17,076 nucleotides of DNA. Source: Ruminococcaceae bacterium UBA6855 (GTDB taxonomy: Bacteria; Bacillota; Clostridia; Oscillospirales; Acutalibacteraceae). The DNA is taken from assembly GCA_002451755.1 (NCBI GenBank), contig DKDF01000039.1, positions 24,084 to 41,159 of the forward strand, written 5' to 3'. Under the pieces are notes generated by a model. The model was not told the DNA's origin and did no database searches. It saw nothing but the letters and a program-made list of their open reading frames with translations. Of the stretch, positions 13,861 to 17,076 are shown piece by piece (position 1 is the first letter of the stretch; every line of letters begins with the position of its first letter). The position numbers were made by a program, and so were the translations under genes.

Positions 13861-13877
13861 TATTTAACGGTTAAATA
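13861..13877. repeat. 17-base palindrome upstream of the isomerase-dehydrogenase promoter
   Basis: TATTTAAC (13861..13868) and GTTAAATA (13870..13877) are exact reverse complements around a single central G. The dyad lies 24 bases upstream of the -35 box of the next promoter, a place suited to an activator or repressor of this catabolic-looking operon. Its left end touches the T-run of the preceding terminator. Confidence 0.6.
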
Positions 13878-13901
13878 TTTGTAAATCCTACTTTTTCGGG
13901 C

Positions 13902-13930
13902 TTGAAATGGGCGTAAATAATGTATAAAAT
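13902..13930 (+). promoter_or_regulatory. Putative sigma-A promoter of the isomerase-dehydrogenase operon
   Basis: TTGAAA (13902..13907, 5 of 6) and TAAAAT (13925..13930, 5 of 6) are 17 bases apart. An alternative -10, TATAAA at 13923..13928 after TG, gives a 15-base spacer. The predicted start near 13937 leaves a leader of about 50 bases before ATG 13988. Confidence 0.66.
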
Positions 13931-13987
13931 AAGACTGTAAAACAAGTGCTGCTTTTTATACGGCACAACAAGAAAGGTCGTGCAAAG

Positions 13988-16024
13988 ATGGCAAGATTTC
14001 TCTACTCCGCCTTTTCCGACGAAGCCGCCGACAGCATCGACGGTCAGATAGCCGCCTGCAAGGCAAACGGCGTGACGCATATGGAGCTGCGCGGCGTTGA
14101 CGGCAAGAACATCTCCGAGTTCACCGTTGACGAGGCAAAGGCACTCAAGGAAAAGCTTGACGCAAACGGCATGAAGGTCTCTTCCATAGGCTCTTACTAC
14201 GGAAAGATCGAGATAACCGACGATTTTGAGCCCCATTTCGAGGGCTTCAAGAACACAGTTGAAGTGGCGAAGATACTCGAAGCGAAGTATATCCGCCTGT
14301 TCAGCTTCTATTTCACAAAGGGCGAGAGCTACGAAGAGTACCGCCCGGAGGTCATGCGCAGAGTCAGAGCCATGGCTGAATATTCAAAGGAGCGCGGAGT
14401 CCTCTGCTGCCACGAGAACGAGCGCGGTATTTACGGCGATATTCCCGAGAGATGCCTCGATCTCCACAAGGAGCTCGGCGATGTCATCGGCGGAATTTTC
14501 GACCCCGCGAACTATATTCTCAACGGCGTGGATATTCTCCCCGCATATGAGCTGCTCGAGCCCTACATCACCTATATGCATGTAAAAGACGCGATAGGCG
14601 CCGAGGAGACGGTTGTCCCCGCAGGTCAGGGCGACGCCCATTTTGACGAGCTCATCCGCCGCTTCAACAAAAAAGACGGCGAGAGATTTCTCTCCGTCGA
14701 GCCGCATCTCAAGGTGTTTGACGCACTCAAGACCATTGAGCGCGACGACAGCCTTTCGATAAAGATGGATAAGTTCACTTATCCCGACAATAACGCTTCC
14801 TTTGCCCCCGCAGTGAACGGCATAAAGGAAGTTGTCGCAAGAGTCAAGACTCTGCGCTACGGCATAATCGGCGTCGGCAACATGGGTTCCGCTCACCTCG
14901 GCTATTATCTTGACGGGCTCATCCCCGAGATGGTTCTCACAGCGATAGCCGATATCGATCCCGCAAAGCTTGAGCGCGCCGAGAAGAAATGCCATGACAG
15001 AAGCTGCGAGATAAAATGCTTTGACTCCGCCGAGGCTCTCATTGACTCGGGTGAGGTCGACGCTGTTATAGTCGCAACGCCGCACTATTCTCACCCGCCG
15101 ATAGTCGAATACGGTCTGACTCACGGCGTTCATGTGCTCAGCGAAAAGCCCGCGGGCGTCTATACAAAGCAGGTTCGCGAGATGAACGAAGTCGCCTCGA
15201 AGAGCGATAAAGTGTTCGCGCTGATGTTCAATCAGAGGACGAATCCCATGTATATCAAGCTGCGCGAAGTCGTGCAGAGCGGCGAATACGGCGAGCTGCA
15301 CCGCTTCAACTGGCTCATCACCGACTGGTACCGCACGCAGGCATATTATAATTCCGGCGGATGGCGCGCAACCTGGAGCGGCGAGGGCGGCGGTGTCCTG
15401 CTCAACCAGTGCCCGCATCAGCTCGATCTGTGGCAGTGGATAACCGGCATGCCCGCATCCATTCAGGCGCAGTGCTCCATCGGCAAGTGGCACAACATTG
15501 AAGTTGAAGACGATGTGACCATATATGCCGAATATCCCAACGGCGCGACCGGCGTGTTCATCACGACCACCGGCGACGCACCCGGCACAAACAGACTTGA
15601 AATAACGCTCGACCGCGCGAAGATAGTCTGCGAGAACGACAAGATAAGAGCCTATGTCCTCGACCAGTCCATGACCGAGTTCAGCAGAACCGCCGAAGAG
15701 GGCTTCAGAAAGCCCGACGGTCACTGGGAGGATATCGACTATGTCGACACGGACACGGAGCAGCATGTCGCAGTCACAAACGCTTTTGCGGCGCACATCC
15801 TGCACGGCACTCCGCTCATCGCACGCGGCGAAGAGGGCATCAACGGTCTGACTATCTCGAACGCTGCGCACCTGTCCTCATGGCTCGGCAAGAAAATCAC
15901 CCTCCCGATAGACGAGGATCTGTTCTATGCCGAACTCCAAAAGAAAATAGCCTCGTCTTCCGGCAAGAAAGAGCCCGTGAAGGAAGTTGTCGTTGAGGAT
16001 ATGTCCTCGACCTACGGCTCATAA
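13988..16024 (+). CDS. Fusion protein: sugar isomerase/epimerase TIM barrel + Gfo/Idh/MocA oxidoreductase
   Basis: The 678-residue protein joins two complete enzymes. Residues 1-288 are a xylose-isomerase-like (AP endonuclease 2 fold) TIM barrel; expected divalent metal ligands are Glu143 (CHENE), Asp172 (FDPANY), His198 (MHVKD) and Glu238 (SVEPH). Residues 289-650 are a Gfo/Idh/MocA dehydrogenase with Rossmann loop GVGNMG (295-300), EKP with Lys387, and the catalytic GGGVLLNQCPHQLD (467-480; Asn473, His477, Asp480). There is almost no linker between them. The last 25 residues are a charged tail. I chose ATG 13988 (AAAGG 10 bases upstream); the open frame extends 14 codons earlier without a ribosome site. 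No signal peptide, so it is cytoplasmic. Substrate is unknown: inositol, keto-sugar or glycoside chemistry are the main options. Confidence 0.9.
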   Translation: MARFLYSAFSDEAADSIDGQIAACKANGVTHMELRGVDGKNISEFTVDEAKALKEKLDANGMKVSSIGSYYGKIEITDDFEPHFEGFKNTVEVAKILEAKYIRLFSFYFTKGESYEEYRPEVMRRVRAMAEYSKERGVLCCHENERGIYGDIPERCLDLHKELGDVIGGIFDPANYILNGVDILPAYELLEPYITYMHVKDAIGAEETVVPAGQGDAHFDELIRRFNKKDGERFLSVEPHLKVFDALKTIERDDSLSIKMDKFTYPDNNASFAPAVNGIKEVVARVKTLRYGIIGVGNMGSAHLGYYLDGLIPEMVLTAIADIDPAKLERAEKKCHDRSCEIKCFDSAEALIDSGEVDAVIVATPHYSHPPIVEYGLTHGVHVLSEKPAGVYTKQVREMNEVASKSDKVFALMFNQRTNPMYIKLREVVQSGEYGELHRFNWLITDWYRTQAYYNSGGWRATWSGEGGGVLLNQCPHQLDLWQWITGMPASIQAQCSIGKWHNIEVEDDVTIYAEYPNGATGVFITTTGDAPGTNRLEITLDRAKIVCENDKIRAYVLDQSMTEFSRTAEEGFRKPDGHWEDIDYVDTDTEQHVAVTNAFAAHILHGTPLIARGEEGINGLTISNAAHLSSWLGKKITLPIDEDLFYAELQKKIASSSGKKEPVKEVVVEDMSSTYGS

Positions 16025-16047
16025 TCGAAAGAAAACAGAGGTAGAAT

Positions 16048-17052
16048 ATGAAGATATCTATCGTGGGCTGCGGCGGAATAAGCCGCACCCACATCGGAGC
16101 CGTCCGCGATATACCGGACGCCCGGATAATCAGCGTTGCGGACTGCATTCCCGAGCGCGCCGAAGCGGCGACGAAGCAGTGCGGTGCAAAGGCATATACG
16201 AGCCTTGAAGACATGCTCGCGGGCGAAAAGCCGGACGTTTTACATATCTGCACCCCGCACTATCTCCATGTTCCAATGGCAGTCTACGCAATGGAGCGCG
16301 GAGTCGATGTGCTGTGCGAGAAGCCGTGCGCCATGACGGAGAGCCAGCTTGAAGAGCTGCGCGAATGTCAGCGCAGGACGGGGCGGCAGTTCGGAGTATG
16401 CTTTCAGAACAGATACAACCGCTCGGTGCAGTATCTCAAAAATATCATTGACTCAAAAACATACGGCGAGCTTATCGGCATGAGGGCTTTTGTCACCTGG
16501 AAGCGCGACGCGGACTATTACGCGAGCGGCGACTGGCGCGGCAAAAAAGCGACCGAGGGCGGCGGAGTGCTGATAAATCAGGCTCTGCACACGCTCGATT
16601 TGATGAATATGCTCGGCGGAAATGTAAAAGCCGTGACCGCCCATGCTTCAAACGACCATCTCAAGGGCATAATAGAAGTTGAGGACACGGTGAGCGTCTT
16701 TGCCGAATTTTCGCATGGCTTTCGCGGAGTGTTCTTCGCGACAACCGCAAACGCCGTCACCTCGCCAATAATGCTCGAAGCAAACTTCGCCGACCGTTCG
16801 GTACGCATCGAGGGCGACAGCGTGTTTGAACTAAAGGACGGCAAGCTCACTCCCGTGCTCGCCGCGGACAAGTTCGACAACCACGGCAAGCTCTGCTGGG
16901 GCAGCGGACACAGCGCACTGATACGCGATTTCTACGACGCGGTCAAAAATAAACGCCCGTTTGCAATAGATGCAGACGAGGGCGGCAAGGCGGTCGAGCT
17001 CCTGCTCGCCGTATATAAAAGCGCTGAGACAGGCGAACGCATAGAGTTATAA
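16048..17052 (+). CDS. Gfo/Idh/MocA family NAD(P)-dependent oxidoreductase
   Basis: The 334-residue cytoplasmic dehydrogenase has a Rossmann domain (1-120) with GCGGISRTH (7-15), the C-TPH-Y-HV segment at 68-75, and EKP (91-93) with catalytic Lys92. Its alpha/beta domain holds GGGVLINQALHTLD (171-184; Asn177, His181, Asp184), a variant of the family's D-x3-H proton-relay motif. The family oxidises or reduces hydroxyl/keto groups of sugars, inositols and their derivatives. It starts 23 bases after the fusion gene with a GAGG site upstream, so both are cotranscribed. The sequence SGDWRG...EGGGVL is clearly paralogous to SGGWRA...EGGGVL in the fusion protein. Substrate cannot be told; the operon may continue past the right edge. 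Confidence 0.92.
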   Translation: MKISIVGCGGISRTHIGAVRDIPDARIISVADCIPERAEAATKQCGAKAYTSLEDMLAGEKPDVLHICTPHYLHVPMAVYAMERGVDVLCEKPCAMTESQLEELRECQRRTGRQFGVCFQNRYNRSVQYLKNIIDSKTYGELIGMRAFVTWKRDADYYASGDWRGKKATEGGGVLINQALHTLDLMNMLGGNVKAVTAHASNDHLKGIIEVEDTVSVFAEFSHGFRGVFFATTANAVTSPIMLEANFADRSVRIEGDSVFELKDGKLTPVLAADKFDNHGKLCWGSGHSALIRDFYDAVKNKRPFAIDADEGGKAVELLLAVYKSAETGERIEL

Positions 17053-17076
17053 AAAAAGAAAGACTAACTATTAAAA

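Noticed and set aside
14384..15871. 495-codon open frame on the minus strand opposite the fusion gene
   Set aside because: It lies wholly antisense to a gene with clear enzyme motifs, has no family resemblance and no ribosome site; long antisense frames are common where GC-rich codons are used.

Overview
The window looks like a chromosomal segment of a Firmicutes/Clostridia bacterium, probably a gut Oscillospirales/Ruminococcaceae-type anaerobe. The signs are an Rnf complex in the clostridial gene order (C-D-G-E-A), the phoH-ybeY-dgkA-era-yqzL-recO housekeeping cluster with the small YqzL gene typical of Firmicutes, strong GGAGG-type ribosome binding sites, and a C-terminal sorting-like signal on a secreted enzyme. 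Coding DNA is of moderate to high GC, while the promoter regions are strikingly AT-rich. Assignment below class level is inference.

Left part (1..5709, minus strand): one tightly packed operon read right to left: apbE, a NusG-domain-II membrane protein, a Gx/heptaprenyl-diphosphate-synthase-component-I family membrane protein, then rnfC, rnfD, rnfG, rnfE and the first 27 codons of rnfA (rnfB would lie past the edge). Several junctions are ATGA overlaps. ApbE attaches the FMN carried by RnfG and RnfD, so the operon encodes both the ion-pumping ferredoxin:NAD+ oxidoreductase and its flavin maturation enzyme.

Middle (5710..9968): an AT-rich divergent promoter region with two notable palindromes, then the plus-strand housekeeping operon phoH, ybeY, dgkA (undecaprenol/diacylglycerol kinase type), era, yqzL and recO. 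It covers rRNA maturation, 30S assembly, lipid carrier recycling and recombinational repair. It contains two intergenic hairpins and ends at a bidirectional terminator shared with a convergent gene for a DUF4830 membrane-anchored protein (9967..10470, minus).

Right part (10546..17052, plus strand): two accessory operons. The first has a perfect TTGACA promoter and encodes a membrane-anchored neutral-ceramidase-family protein, in which the usual GDVSP nucleophile motif appears absent, followed by a secreted alpha/beta hydrolase with a PxTG-like surface-anchoring tail. A terminator follows. The second has its own promoter with a 17-bp palindrome upstream. It encodes a fusion of a TIM-barrel sugar isomerase/epimerase with a Gfo/Idh/MocA NAD(P)-dependent oxidoreductase, and then a second free-standing Gfo/Idh/MocA enzyme. 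Together these suggest oxidation, rearrangement or elimination, and re-reduction of a sugar, inositol or glycoside substrate, which cannot be named from sequence alone. No tRNA, rRNA, CRISPR array, insertion sequence or prophage gene was seen.
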